A stretch of 64,000 bases of DNA from positions 372,001 through 436,000 of the forward strand of contig JBAJFE010000019.1 of assembly GCA_037903355.1 (NCBI GenBank), in the 5' to 3' direction. Under the pieces are notes generated by a model, which was given only the letters and a program-made list of their open reading frames with translations, had not been told where the DNA came from and did no database searches. The translations under genes and the position numbers were made by a program. The first letter of the stretch is position 1; the number at the start of each line of letters is the position of its first letter. This DNA comes from Trichuris trichiura. Lineage: Eukaryota; Nematoda; Enoplea; Trichinellida; Trichuridae. Shown here piece by piece: positions 24,429 to 37,700 of this stretch.

Positions 24429-25263
24429 TCAGTTCATAAAATGAGATAGAAAGCCGTTCCAGTCAACAACCGTACCGAACGGTGTTTCACCGACTAGATC
24501 TAGGTTTATCAACTGAGGCAGAGAATTTTCAGCAAGACCATGTTGAATCGGCGGCCAAGAAGGGGGTGGCATTATCCAACTACTATCTGATCGTCGCATA
24601 TGGCTACGATCAGAGGCGAAGTTATGGTAATAGAATTCCGCTGGTATCAAGTGAAACAATCTACAAAACAAGGGCAAGTCGAATAGACAAACCAGCACCC
24701 TCAATGTATTAAAATAACCTTTTGTATTCCGACGATAGAGTGAACTCGTCGCGTAGAGCATACCGTACGTAATCGTCAAAAGAGCAAGGGAAGCTTAGGG
24801 TTGTGTCGAGATCCAACACCTGTACTTCTTGGCGCAAAATTTTGTCAACCAAAATAACGTGATAGTCCTAAAAAAATTTTCGCTTCGAACTCACTTGTAA
24901 GAGGGCGACAATAAAGCAAACCCAAACTGCGAGGCCTTCGCTGTTTGGGCGACCAGCTCGCTGCTTCCAAATGGGCACCTGCGACGTAGGGAAAATGACA
25001 AAATCCGACAAGCGCGTTTGCATTTGCTTTACGCTTTTGTAGGGATTTGAAATTACAACAACGAATAGCCCATCCGGCAGACAGCTGCAGCAACGATCGC
25101 GAATAGTCGTCACGAGAAGATGAACGTTTTCTTCGCTGAAAGTATCAAGTAAATGATGAATCGTGAAAGCTGTGCACAACAGTTACCAATATCCGGGACA
25201 ATAGGCGCAGTCGGATCGCCTTGGAACGGCTATCCTTTTGGGTGAAGAGGTCACGTCGTTCAT
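24429..25263 (-). CDS. NTAQ1: protein N-terminal glutamine amidohydrolase
   Basis: Deamidates N-terminal Gln to Glu, feeding the Arg/N-degron pathway; cytosolic or nuclear. Five exons in phase: 25263-25187, 25135-25033, 24978-24922, 24867-24719, 24660-24429, giving 205 residues, the same length as the human enzyme. The catalytic triad is visible: Cys26 in DCAYCPGYCEEN (its codon is split by intron 1), His82 in the WDYHV motif that names the family, and Asp98 in VLDLDT. The conserved VPIWKQRA and NFASDRSHM segments and the GTVVDWNGF C-terminal segment are also present. The starting ATG is the first in frame. Introns are 51-58 bp. It lies 554 bp downstream of the hexokinase stop on the same strand. 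Confidence 0.96.
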
Positions 25264-25817
25264 TCAACCTGTATAAATACGTGCCAGCTAAATATGAACA
25301 TTACCCATTGCAGCATAGGGGGTAAAGAAAGACTGCTATCAGTTCAACGTTTTTACTAGGCTGCCTAAGAACTAAATACGTTGCTCCTCAGTTGAACGTT
25401 AGGGAAGATAATCCTCGAGACTGGAGCAAATCTATAGCTGGAAACTGACATGAACGACACCACAAAGCAACTGGATGTGAATCAATTAAGACGACAAGCT
25501 CGTTCCATATTTTTCCAAAAGACAAGTGTTCTCTAGATCTATTCGAGAAACCATTTGACGAACATTGTATCAATGGAATAGATACAATACATAGGCAAAT
25601 AAAGGGAGGAGGAGGAAGGATGTTGAGACAGAGAGAGTACTGTCATACAAAAACGACAATAGCAAAGCTATTCTTTTTTCTCACCAAATCTTCAAACATA
25701 CAGACTTGGCTGGGAAAAGGAATAAAGAGGGAGAGGTGATGAAAAATGATGTCTACAAGGATAATCTCTTATAGACGAAAGCGGAGGGCGAGCAAAGACA
25801 GTGGAATCCACTACGTC
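25264..25817. other. spacer between hexokinase and NTAQ1
   Basis: 554 bp between the hexokinase stop and the NTAQ1 start, both on the minus strand. It includes a purine-rich plus-strand stretch near 25600-25760 (minus-strand polypyrimidine). No gene is seen. It could hold the hexokinase 3' UTR and the NTAQ1 promoter. Confidence 0.5.
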
Positions 25818-28781
25818 TCAAGAGAGGTTAAGCTGCTTTGCGATAGCGGCAACCAGTGCGGCACCTTTTCCGCTGCCATCACCAGCCTGTACAAGGGTGA
25901 ACTGAAAAAGAAGGGCGATGTCAATGCTTAACATTGAGTCGGCAGGCGTTTCGTGACACTTGCCTCAACGCTTGGATCTACCAATTCGCGAACCTTGTCC
26001 TTTACCCATGAGTGAAAGAACGGGTGGAACCGGTAGGTCGAACCGTCAATGCCTACGATCACCTTTTTCTCGCTTATGCGATTTAACACGCAGGCAATAG
26101 CTGAAATAAGTCTATAATTAAAACTCACCTTTTAACCAAAATTCACGGCACCGACCGCACTATGCAAAATAGATAAATGTGGTCATGCATCAGCATTTTT
26201 GAACTACACCACGTCTTTGGCTTCCTAAGAATGTCACGCCATAAATCTAAGGCAAGATCAGCGGCGCTAGTAAGCGCGGTAAGTTTAAAGTTTCAATAAA
26301 ATAAATACCGAACCAGCACGCCACATACTGATGCAGGGATTTATTAGGCAAACGCTGTGCTAATAACTGAAACGTTCAGTAGACGCCCACGCATGTCTTC
26401 ACTGTTCAATCGGAACTTACCTTGTTTTCATAATTGGAAATAGGTGAAGTTCAAAGGTTAGACGACTGGACTGCCTTTCAAGATCTTCGAAAAGATGCAA
26501 AAGTGATCAACAGCGGCAACCTAACGCCAGTCGTCGTAAAAAGTTAATGCCTTGCCAACGCACCACGTGCGTCACGCACGCAGCAAGGGAGGAATATGCC
26601 TCCTCCACCAATACACTTAACAAAAAGGAAGTTGCTTTTACAACTTTTCTTCTACGTAGAGAAGTTATCTATCGTTTGAAAATTGTGCGCACTTAAAGCA
26701 AACGTCGTCCAGGCGACACCAGACGTAGAGGAAGAGACAGAGAGAGGCGCTGCGTAGCTTTAGGAAGCGTGCCAATAATGGGGCTACAACGTGTTGACCA
26801 GCTATTTCAACGCAGTCATCTCTCTTTTTAGGATTGAAATTGACTATTGATTAAACGAGATTGGGGAAGCAGTCTACTGCTGGTTTGGTGGTTGCAGTGC
26901 CACTGCAGCGCAAGAAGTTTCCTCCATGCAAACACAAAGACGTACTTGCACACTTGCACGACAATCAATAAAGCGCAATTACCTGCGGCGCACAAGTTGG
27001 CTGAACGTCTGGAAACGGTCATGCAAACTTCGCGCAAAACTAGCAAGTCGCTGTAGCCGTACGAATCCACGCCAAGTTCGTCCAGGATTTGCCTCGTTTG
27101 ATATAGGTGTCCACCTTCGTCGCTGCCAGCCGATAAGCATTAACGCCCGAAGGTATTATAAGGTATATAGTACTACTTTACCATAGAATTTCTGAGATGT
27201 ATTTGGTGGGGAAGGTACCTGACGTGAACAGCAATTCAGAGCCAACCCCTTTGAACAGGATATTCCCTTTCACAAGTTTCTCCACTACGAGGCGTACCAA
27301 CTCTCCCATGTACATGCCAGCAACCATTTTGTCGAAACTGCAGGTAGAAAGAAAGGCAAAAATACACAAAATGAGTTCATTTACACCGGAACGTACCATT
27401 GAACACCGGGATGGACGGACCTAGCGTCCACTATTCTATCATACTGGGTTTTAATGAACTCGGCTTCACCGCGATCACCAAATCCACCCCATTCAGTATC
27501 CACTATCATCTACAAAACAATTAATGACATAACAATATAGAAGACAAAAGAAAATGCTATGAGCACCAGCCGACCTTTTCGTAGTCATACTGAACGCCTT
27601 TCAGCTTAACGATTTTTTTGAAATCTTCCAGGTAGGAAGCATTCGTCCCGGTTGCTATAATATAAGCCAATCCATTTTGTGGAAAGTAACAGGGGACTTA
27701 GAAAGTTACCGACAATAACGCCGAGAGCACACTGGCCCATTTCATGAGCCGTCGCGACCTGCGTACCGACAGTGTCGTTCATCAGCGCAGCAACTCGCAC
27801 TTTGAGTTTCTGTAAAAACAATAGGTGACGTAGATGATTCCGCCAACAGCTAATGGACCTTCTTGTCTATAGCTTTCTGCAGTATTTTGACCACGTCGTT
27901 TCCTTCCACACCGGAAGCGTTGAAACCCTTTGTCCAACGCAGCAGGATGGCACCGCGTAGACTTTTTTGATCGCAAGGATAGCTGAACGTGAATCCAAGG
28001 TCCATTTGCGTGTCGAGAAGCCCCTTCTCCTCCAGGAAGTTCGCCATACAAGTAGCAATAAAGTCGAACAGCTACAAAAGAAAAGCGGGCAGTTTTAACG
28101 AATTTCAAACTGACGCAGCAAAAATGAGTTCATCGCCCACCTCTTCGCCAGTACCGGTCATGGCCGACTGGGGCATCCGAAAATTTCTGCTTTCAGCGCG
28201 ACTTTCCTGCCCCGGAGTTATCTCCATCATGAGGACGCGCAAGTTCGTACCACCTAGGTCGATAGCGAGGTATTTTCCGGACTCTGAGAAGAAACATGCC
28301 AATAAAAGCACTGCGCATAACCTGTGGTCACTAGGGGAAGCGAAATTCCACTTTAAAAAGAATGCTATTCGGAGGCGGCGTATCAAAAACGCTAAGATCC
28401 AACAGTGACAAGAATCCAGTCTGTCAAATCACAGCGATAAGTCCCAAATAAAATGATTCAAACAAATTGACAATGGTTTGAAAGTTGGATATAGAATAAA
28501 TTAACTATCAATGGGGACGACCTGGAGCTCCAGTAACTCCGAAAAAATTGAAAATGTGAAACAGACGTGGTTAAAGGGCATTAAGTTGACCAACCTGAAC
28601 CATCGGGAAGCCTAGGCACAAAGGAAGGCAGCATGGCTACGGTTGAGTCCTTCAAGCCTCCGGCAAGGCCACTGTTCATTTGCTTGTCCAAAACGTACAT
28701 CATTCGACGTAGCGACTCATTGTCCAAAATGAACTCGGAAAGAACGGATTCGAGCTGAAACATAGAATCCACGTTCTCCAT
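25818..28781 (-). CDS. HK: hexokinase (single-domain, about 50 kDa)
   Basis: Phosphorylates glucose with ATP, the first step of glycolysis. Ten exons in phase: 28781-28595, 28283-28141, 28071-27859, 27809-27710, 27654-27575, 27509-27397, 27337-27182, 27122-26983, 26100-25964, 25901-25818; 450 residues, the length of one hexokinase domain. Phosphate-binding DLGGTNLR is at about 71-78. The hexokinase signature LGFTFSYP...WTKGF runs over about 135-160. The catalytic Asp is in NDTVGT at about 193. ATGTNASY is at about 215 (Ala where the family has Gly). GDRGEAEF and VSRRSANLCAA follow, then adenosine-binding GDGSGKGAA near the C-terminus. No mitochondrial-binding hydrophobic N-terminus is seen. 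The ATG at 28781 was chosen as the first Met, but the frame stays open upstream, so an earlier exon cannot be excluded. The donor of intron 9 is probably GC (AG|GCAAGT). Intron 8 (26101-26982) is much longer than the others. Confidence 0.95.
26562..26580. promoter_or_regulatory. E-box / HRE-like palindrome in hexokinase intron 8
   Basis: CACGTG at 26564-26569 overlaps a 13-bp palindrome GTGCGTcACGCAC (26567-26579), so RCGTG-type cores occur on both strands within 20 bp. bHLH-PAS (HIF) and Mondo/MLX factors bind such cores and control glycolytic genes in animals. Function here is inference only. Confidence 0.25.
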
Positions 28782-31700
28782 GCGGCAAGCAGCTTTTCGA
28801 AAAAGAGGAAATCTTCAATTGATTGCCGCGGCTACATTAGGTCGACGACCAACCGAGCCGTTGTTAGGCTGTGGAAATTTATAGATTTTTTCACTTTAAC
28901 GAAGCCCGTTGCTTTCAGCTCGCATTCGGAAGAATGGAAGAGACAAGCGCGCGCAAATTCGGCCAGTCGTGACTGGCAACTTGTACTAACAGTGTTTAAC
29001 AGGAGGGGCCAACTAAGGTACGATTTTCAGAGCTGTCACCGGCGCCTGCGAAATGACCGAAAGTTTCGCAAACCCCTTCGTTAGTACAACATTTTTTCCG
29101 ACAATAGAAAATGTTGTCTACGAAGAAAAGTAGCGCGAAATACTTATACTCGCATTACTATGGATGCAGTTCTCATATAACGCGAGTTCGGTAGTGTGCA
29201 ATTTTTCTTACGGAAAATTGTGGACGATATGCCAACACGTGAAAAGCATTTAGGGACCTTCAAGATGTACGAAACGTTACAAATGCTCAGCGCGAAAGTT
29301 TATGCCTGCTGAAAAGCTGCAACAACTTGATGCTGATGGAGAAATCGAAGCATGCGCATGACAGCTCAAAGCGCAATAGCCCGTCGGGAGATCTAAGCAC
29401 AATGCTGATGCCTAGCAATGGTGAAAATCGTAGGACATCAGTTACAATAGCTTGAAGTCAACGACTATGATTCGGGAAGCGTAGTAGGATAGCTACAAGA
29501 AGCAGCCACGCAAGTATCTTCTTTACAAAAGCGAGAAACTATAGTAGCAAAGATCTTTTGGGCAGGAAAAATGATAAGGCGTAAGAACTTCTTAATTTGC
29601 ATACTTTAGTTCAATGACAACGGAGTAAAAACAGCTCCGAAATAGAAGGAATATAATGGTTTGTAAAAGAGCATTCATATTTTATTTACGCTATTGACGC
29701 TTTTGTCCAAAAAACGTCAACAGCGTAAATAAAGCGTGTACGAATGAATATTTCATTACGTATAATTTTTCTGTCATAATTTGTCGATAAGAAGCTTTTC
29801 AGGCGACTATGTCGTGAACTCCCAATTTCTTGCCTTCATCTCGTTTCGTATAACTCGAGGTCTCCTCAAAACGCATCTGTCCCGTTACGCGGGTGCTGAC
29901 AGTAGGTAGGATCTATTTTCCTAATGCGCACAGGTTGCTCGTTGCTATTCGCGGCGATGACTTCTAAGATCTTCCACAGATTGTAGCGAACCGAACGTAT
30001 GACGTGTTTACCTATTCGTGTGCAACTACGGGATAGTCGAATTTGTACATATGACGCAGGATGACGTTCACAGTAATGACTAATAGCAATAATACTAAAC
30101 CCTTTGTTGGAATGATAAAACAAAATAATTACAATAGCATTCTGGCGTTACGAACTTCTCCTTTCCAAGAATGGGCAACGAATCACAGGACAGAGCGTGA
30201 TTGAATCCTGCTATTCAATACCTCTCGCAATTTATTATTTATTTATTTTTGGAATTTTCTGTTTAACACATTTGCAGCCAGCGAGCGACCGCGAATGAGG
30301 TGAATAGTCTATTCCCTATTAATAAGTCTTCGAGATCAACAGCATTTGCCTATCTCAGTCGGATGGTTCACAGCAAAATGAGCCTTTCAAGTCAGCTGAC
30401 ACCTTCGATTGATCAAAGAAAGCCAGATATTAATTTGGTGAGGTCAAACCCATTGGGAAATTGAACGCATCAGTGATAATGAAGTCAGTTCGTAAAGAAG
30501 TTCAATTAGGTCACAGGTAGCGGTACAATGCGGCCTTCATCCCGAATTTTATATCTTATTACTATCGATTTTTAATAACACTAATCAATGTTAGATTGAA
30601 AAGTGTGCTTAGGCAGCTGATTAATGCTCATCAATAATGATAAATGAGGCTGGCCGAAAGTAATATTTACAGCTAGTTGACATGAGCTCGTCAAAAATGT
30701 TTATACGCTTCTCTCCGTAACAATATGACCATATGTTACAGACGCTGTAAAACAACGATTTAAAGATAGGCAGAAATTCCTTAATTTGCATATTCGTGGT
30801 GCGAGAAAATTTTTCGCCACCAAGTTAACGCCTTTGCGTAACGCAAAAATGCTTATCGTGCTTGATCTTTCTACGAGTTTGTATGTGGACCGCTTCCTAG
30901 ACAGTGGCAAATCTCGGAATGCCAAAATGAACGATGGAGTCATCACTCTTATTTATGCGCAAAATCCATTTGAATAACAGTTGACAGCCGAGCGCAGATT
31001 TTATAAAAAATCAATAATCCGTCCGAAGGCGCAAGGCACGAATTTTTAAAATTTTCCTTGGAACGAACGAACCTAAACGAACACCCTATCCGTCGAACTC
31101 TCAAAAAACACTGTCCCTATAGTTGACGCTCGCTACTTTTCAAATAAAGGCAGACCAAACCCTAAAAGCAGCAACAGCCAACGTTGGTCGGAAAGCAGTA
31201 TGTAATCCCGACGTTGATGGAAGTTGAATAGTGCTTAGATTATTCTCAATTACAAAGAGTTAGTATTTCAACTGCGATTACTCTTTCGTGGTTAGAATCC
31301 ATCCGAAGAAATGTAGCTACTTTTCAAAGCTGAAACCGCGACCACGAAAGCTTAAAAGCGTAAACTGGGTATTGTGGGAGCCATCAACTCTAGTTAATTC
31401 TTATTTTAAAAAAATAAACATAGTTCTCCTCTTGGCTACGTGCGAGAAGTTTTGATTTTGTTTGACAAGGGAACAGGTAGCAGACAGGTCGATAAGACAA
31501 TTTTTTGCGATTAAGCAAGCGACACACCGCGGCAGGAATGCGGGAAAAAAAGCTCCAGCAGACATCGCGGAATATTGAAATTTTTCTAGGTGAGAAAACT
31601 GTGCATTGAGAAAACCGTTTGAATGCAAAAGGGACTGAGCGAGTATTCACTGCAGTCAACAAGGTAACGTGTCAACACTTTAACCATTGAAGACTGCATT

Positions 31701-34700
31701 TTCTGGATGAACGTTGCTCAGCTTCTCGATACGTTCTAGTTACCTCAAGGGAAGAGATGTAAACAGTTTTATAGAAGTTTGGTCCGCCAAAGCTACTTTG
31801 ATGTGATTGTTAAAGGTGCGCACGCGTAGGAGCTGAATATATTTAACTGTCCAATAGAAAAAAGAGTTACTGTTTTTTTCGAAAGCAGTCCATTAGCACG
31901 CAACGGTACGTTAGCTGTTGAACGTGAAAATACAACGGGGACACCCAAGTTGTAGCCAAATTAGAAATACGACAACGACGACAAGTATTTTCAACGCTGT
32001 CATTTGCGATGAAGTTTCAGCCTTTGAACAGCTGGCTACATTCCTCTGAGGAAGTCATTTTTCCAATGACGATTCCAAACTAGAAACCGCCCCGGCGCGA
32101 AGTGAAGAGCAGTGCACTATTTTTGCAGGACGAAGTTTTCGATTCCGCCTTGACCAGTGACTGCCCATGCCGGCTCTGAGCGCTAACGTGTCGTTGCTGC
32201 TAAGGGTCCACTCGGTCAATAATAATTCATCTTCGTTGCTACTCACTGGACCGGTCTGCGCGCAGATGACAAAAAAGTCACCATAATGTTTTCCAGTTTA
32301 TAGCTGGAAGGCGCAATCCCGTTTGGAAGCAACAAATGGTGTACATTGCGGAAGGAGGACATATCAATGGAAGACGACTGCGTGCAGACATGATGAGAAC
32401 TAGTTATTACTGGCTATTCAAAGCAAGAACTATGGTCAAAATTGGGTAAACATTCGGGTAGGCGTACTTCGCTTGCTCAACCGTTTCCGTAGCACCTTAT
32501 ATCTAACTTCATTAACCGTAATTAGACAAAAGCGTCTCGTTGATCCTTGGGAAACAACAAGATGTATTATAAAAGCTAGGTAAGTAACGAAAATTGTAAG
32601 TTATAAACCCAGTTGATAAGTGTTGGCAAGTTCTTTCCTCCTTGAAACTTAATAAGTACGCTGACGTGATCGTATTAAGTTTCCTGAGCAATCTCGTTGC
32701 CTGTAAATGGCCGTAGCTTGCTGCTTTTTATTAAAAGTAATAAATCCGCCGAATGTGCTACCCTTATTCGTGCGGGCAAAAAGCAGCTTAGCAGTTACGC
32801 CATCAATATCCATTTCGACTGAGTCGAAGGGACGGGCAACTAAGTTCATTTACTTTTCTTTCGACCAAACTTGGCTAACTATACGATCGTCGAGAAGCGA
32901 GTCAAAGCGAAACGAAGGAATCAGACAAACTCGTAAGCACTTGCAGACATGCTTGCGTAAATGGCTAAGACCTTTTTCGGAAGATGTTTCTCGTCAGTGG
33001 TAAACGTTTGCCACGTGGCGGCAAAGAAAAGGAAGCCATTCCCCCGGAGACGACAAAATGTCGTCGCATCAAATCGCGTTTGCCTGCCTTACGTAAACAC
33101 AAGTTACACGTCAGCAAAAATTCCAGGCTGCTCCAAGCGGCTCTCCGCAGACTACTTTCCGCCCCGGTATATCGACTGAGAAACATCGATTTCTGCTTAA
33201 GCGAAGTGATAGAAGCTTAGGCGATTCCCCTCTTTCAACGGTCCCCTTGTGAGTGAACCATCACTACGATGAGGACTACTTTTTCGGAGCGCCGAACGAA
33301 ATGTTTCCAAACGTGCGCATACTGCAAAAGGGCTAAGGTGATCAAATTCTCACTAGCGGAAAAATTGGTGGAAAAAGAATGACTCCAACTAAGGCGTCGT
33401 AATGGCCATTCGGCAAGCCCAAAGCGTGATCTCCGCTACTTGCAAAGTTTTTCAGCTAAGTTGGAACGAAAACAGCTACGTCACGGGTTGTTAAGAGTAT
33501 AGCTTGACTTTTCGCACGCGGGATAACGTGCTTCAACGAAGGAAACGGCGCCATGACGTATGCAGTCGCGTCAAGCGCGCGCCCGCGCAGGACGGCAAAC
33601 TAAAGAATGTGTACTCACGGAGAATTCTTCCTTTTTGCCTTTCAAAGTGTCTGCAATGAATTGAATGGCGGCGAGCATTGTGGCAACGATATGGTGAGAC
33701 GAAAAGAACGGCGAAAACGTGGAGCAGCCAACCGGTGACCTCGATATTGTTGTCGTAGGAAAAGGGATCAAAATGGCGAGTAAACGACCTGCATGTTGTC
33801 CAGAGAACAGTAGCAGCGTGGGCTATAAAAGCGATTCGCATAAATTATAATAAGGCACATGGCAACGGCGAAAAACGGCCGGTTTCCAAAACAAGCGCCA
33901 AATGCCGGATTAAGTTAAAAAGCGGCCTGTTCACGTGACGTGACAACGATGGCTTTTCACCTTAGGATGACGACGCGGAAATGAGTGATGGAAAAAAGTC
34001 TCACTAAGGGAAAAACGGCCTTGCGAAGAGCCAATGAAAGCAAACTGCAACCATAAGAGGCAAAGGAATTGACCGTTGACAACTTGGCTCGCCGATCAAT
34101 TTGTGCTTTCTAGCCAACGTTCTGTGAGACCAATGGTTGGAGACGAAGCAAGCAGCCGAGTGAACGTCAACGAAAACTGCGGCATCTGAAACGGCAGCAA
34201 CTTCTGCCAAGAAGAAACAGCCGTTCGAACATTTCAACACAGCGTAAAGCGCGCCAACTGGCACGCCTGCGAAATCTGAGCACCTTCCCTTGCCGTTTGA
34301 GCACCCATCTCATACACCGCCCTGCGGACGTAGTGCGGCGGCATCGATACTTTTCAAACGAAACTGGTGAAACCGGCGACAGTGACACTATACTATTTTT
34401 GCATGTGAATAAATAAAACGGGCGGCCCACAGACGACGACACGTCTCAGCGAAGCCAGTGGGGGATGAGGGCGCCCAGAGCGCGCTCAATCAAACAGAGT
34501 TGACTTCTAAGGAAAACATGTATGGTCAGATAATCGGCTACGCAGCAGAGGATGATCAACATGTCCCTTCTCGCGATCAATGAACAGAGGAGCAGTAGCA
34601 GTCAGACGACTGAATGATAAGATCAACAAACGACGTCGGAAAGCAGCCTTACGCTCCATTGAATATTTCCTAGTATGACCTCGCTGTATTATCCGTAAAG

Positions 34701-37700
34701 GTCACTGAACGAATTGCAAATAAATTGAATGGCCAAAGCGCAGGTAGGAGCGCTTTAATGGCCGTATAGAGCGGTAGAGATGACTGGCAACGAAGAAAAT
34801 GCAAGTAGAGGAAAAAAGTGCGGCAACAAGTAGGCGGCAATGAGTGATTGTCGAGTTGTCGGGCTTTTTCCTTCTTGGTCATACTTACCTGACCCTTCCG
34901 ATGCTACATTTCATTTTTGAAAGAGCAGTAAATCATTTGGTTTGGTGCTCGTTCGGCTGAGGCTAAGTTTGCCTCTAACGCTTGCAGCACACTTAGCAGT
35001 GGAACTGGGCGACGAGGAGATCGGCTGCCAATGTTATCATTTGGGAAAAGATGAGCTCACTCACTAATGGAACACTTGATCGGTTCGAGCTTATTCATAG
35101 TGGAAATTTTCCTTTCGCTCCACTGACGAGGCGAGTCCGCATTTTGAGTCAGACGTGACAGTAGTAGGCAGTTGAACTTCTTGCAGCCGAACATTTTGCA
35201 GCTACGCGTTTCATTTGAAGACACCAAAAGACTCAATGCCCTTCCAGTGGTGGCAACGCAATCAAAAATTAAACACGAAAAAGTAAACCTGTTTGGCAAA
35301 CGCTTCGTCGGCTCGACGGAATTGATAGCGACGTTGACGTCGCTGCTTGGCGTAAAGCGAGCGAAGAGACTTTGGGGGCCCAAAAAGCATCAATGGTCTT
35401 TTGAGAAAAGAAACAGTAAGCTAACGTGCGGTCGACTGGTACGACCACGAAGTAGTCACTTTTGCCAAGCCAAGATAACAAGACCACCTATACAAGCATT
35501 AAGCTTTACCTGAACACCTGGAAATGGCCAGTGACTCAAAGACTACGGAGACGCGTAGATTTTTAAAACTGTCTACCTGCAAGTCACTAAAGTATATTGC
35601 TACGTGCCACCGGGGAAAACCATTTGAACAAGTACGGAAATGGGGAAGTCGTACGTCTTAGCCTGTATGACAACTCTTTGTTATCCAGATGAGTCGTAAG
35701 GCGCTAATGGATGAGGAATAGATCAACGCCCATCATAGGTATAGCGTGAAAAACCTCAGTGCGAAGTCGGCGCACCGCCGCTCGCGACGGAAAGCAGTGA
35801 AAGACCTGCTTTACAATTTTGCGTACTCGTACTCGTTTTACTCTACGCGCATCGATCATTCTTGAAAGCAGTTCCAATTACGGGCCGTAAGTGAAATAGG
35901 CGATTGACCGCTGTTTTACGCCCCCATTGAGACGTTTACTTTAGCGTAGTGAAGATAAGATGCGTGCAGCAGGTATCCTAAGCGAAGAAATCATTGCGTC
36001 GCGCGTAAAGCAACAGTGAAAGCAACTCGCCGTCTTTTCACGGGTGTCTTATTTGCATACAAGTTATTTATTAACATAGACCTCAAGATGTTCGACATAA
36101 CGTTCGTGCGCCTAAAGCTTTGGGCAACTATAGGAAAAGGAGAACGCTGACTCGCGCGCCTAAAGAAATGTTCGCCTACATGTCTGCTCTTTGGAAACGT
36201 AGACATTTCGATTATGGCAAAGCGCCTTAAACACCGTTGCAAGAATTAAAATTAGAATTTCAACAGGACGGTCATGCGAAACGGGGGAATCGCATGTACT
36301 CGAAAGACAACGAGCTCTCGTTTTTTCCTTCTCTCTTTAAATTAATTGACAAACCGGTCCGCAAGAAAGTCAGCAAAATTTTTGAAGAAGTCATATATCA
36401 TCGGTTGAAACATTTTCCAGCGGAAGGCAGACTTATAGTCTGTTTGCCGTGGGCATCCGGGAAAAGACAGAATTTTCCAGCGCGTTTTGTTGGTCATTTT
36501 TTCCTTGGAAAATGTCTCCCCATTTCCACACCGTTTTTCGAGAACGAAGTTGCAGCGACCGGAAGAATGAATGCTCGCCAAAATTGGAAGTAAGCGACCA
36601 GGCTAGCAAAGCAGCTGTTGCTCCGCTAAACTGTTATGAAAATCCAGTTCGAAATTTGAATTTCCGCATAAACATGCAAATCATTTGTACTGTAGACCGT
36701 TTAAATTGGGTAAATTGCAATTAAAAGCGTCAGGTTTTTGTTAAGCAGTGGTAATGAGAAAAAATACGGATAATAGAAAGGTTGAAACGGACTTGCTGTC
36801 CTTGTCACTGCGCGGGCTGCGTAGGCACAAGTTTGGACAGTCGCTTAAGCAAAGAAACGAACTATTTAGCTAACATTTTCTGCACATTGCCATACGAGTT
36901 TTCGGATCCGTAGCATTTGAACCACTTACTTTCCGGCAGAAGCGTTTTGGCAGGACGTAACTGATTCGCGTCACTTCTCTTAAAAGCAAAAATTTTATAC
37001 AAAAACCATCTTACGAGTAAGATAACTTTACACCTCTGAGTTTAGGGTTTACGGTGATTATTATAAGTTTTACTGGATTTTTACTAATTCTGCGTGGTAA
37101 ATGCTTTTCCTCGATTTGTTATACCGTGGTGCCTTACTGCAGCATGCTTCAAGAAATCAATAAGGCAGCCTGACGCAAATTGCTTTAATTGCAGGTCCAT
37201 ATGTTTAAGTAACCAGTGAGGAATCTTATTTGCTTCCAGATCTCGCTAAAAATGTTGCTTGCGGCAAAACACGTAGGCGTCAAACCGTTTGCGTTACTTT
37301 TTGTCTCGCCTGACGTCGCGCAGCCGCAGATTCTTGTCAGAAATTCGGTGGGCTGCTTAATGTTGCTTTTATACTCTGATAGTTTAGCTGCAGATTAAGC
37401 AAAGCATGCAAATAGTAATTATTACTCATTACAGACGACTTGTTCATGACTGACAGCAGTTAAACTTGATTATTCAAAAAACCAACAATTTGGCTACGCA
37501 TGATAGCTAAATTATTAGAGTAAAGTGTGGTGCTTATGCATTTTTATTTTAAAAACATTTTTGACGCAAACACAACGCTATCTGCTTCAGACGATTTAGC
37601 TTTAAGTGATTTAAAAATAGATTTGTGCAAGAGCTGTCAGCCATGCTTAAAAAACTCATTCTGCAGTTGCTGATGCAAAGCCCTTCATAGTATAGAAATG

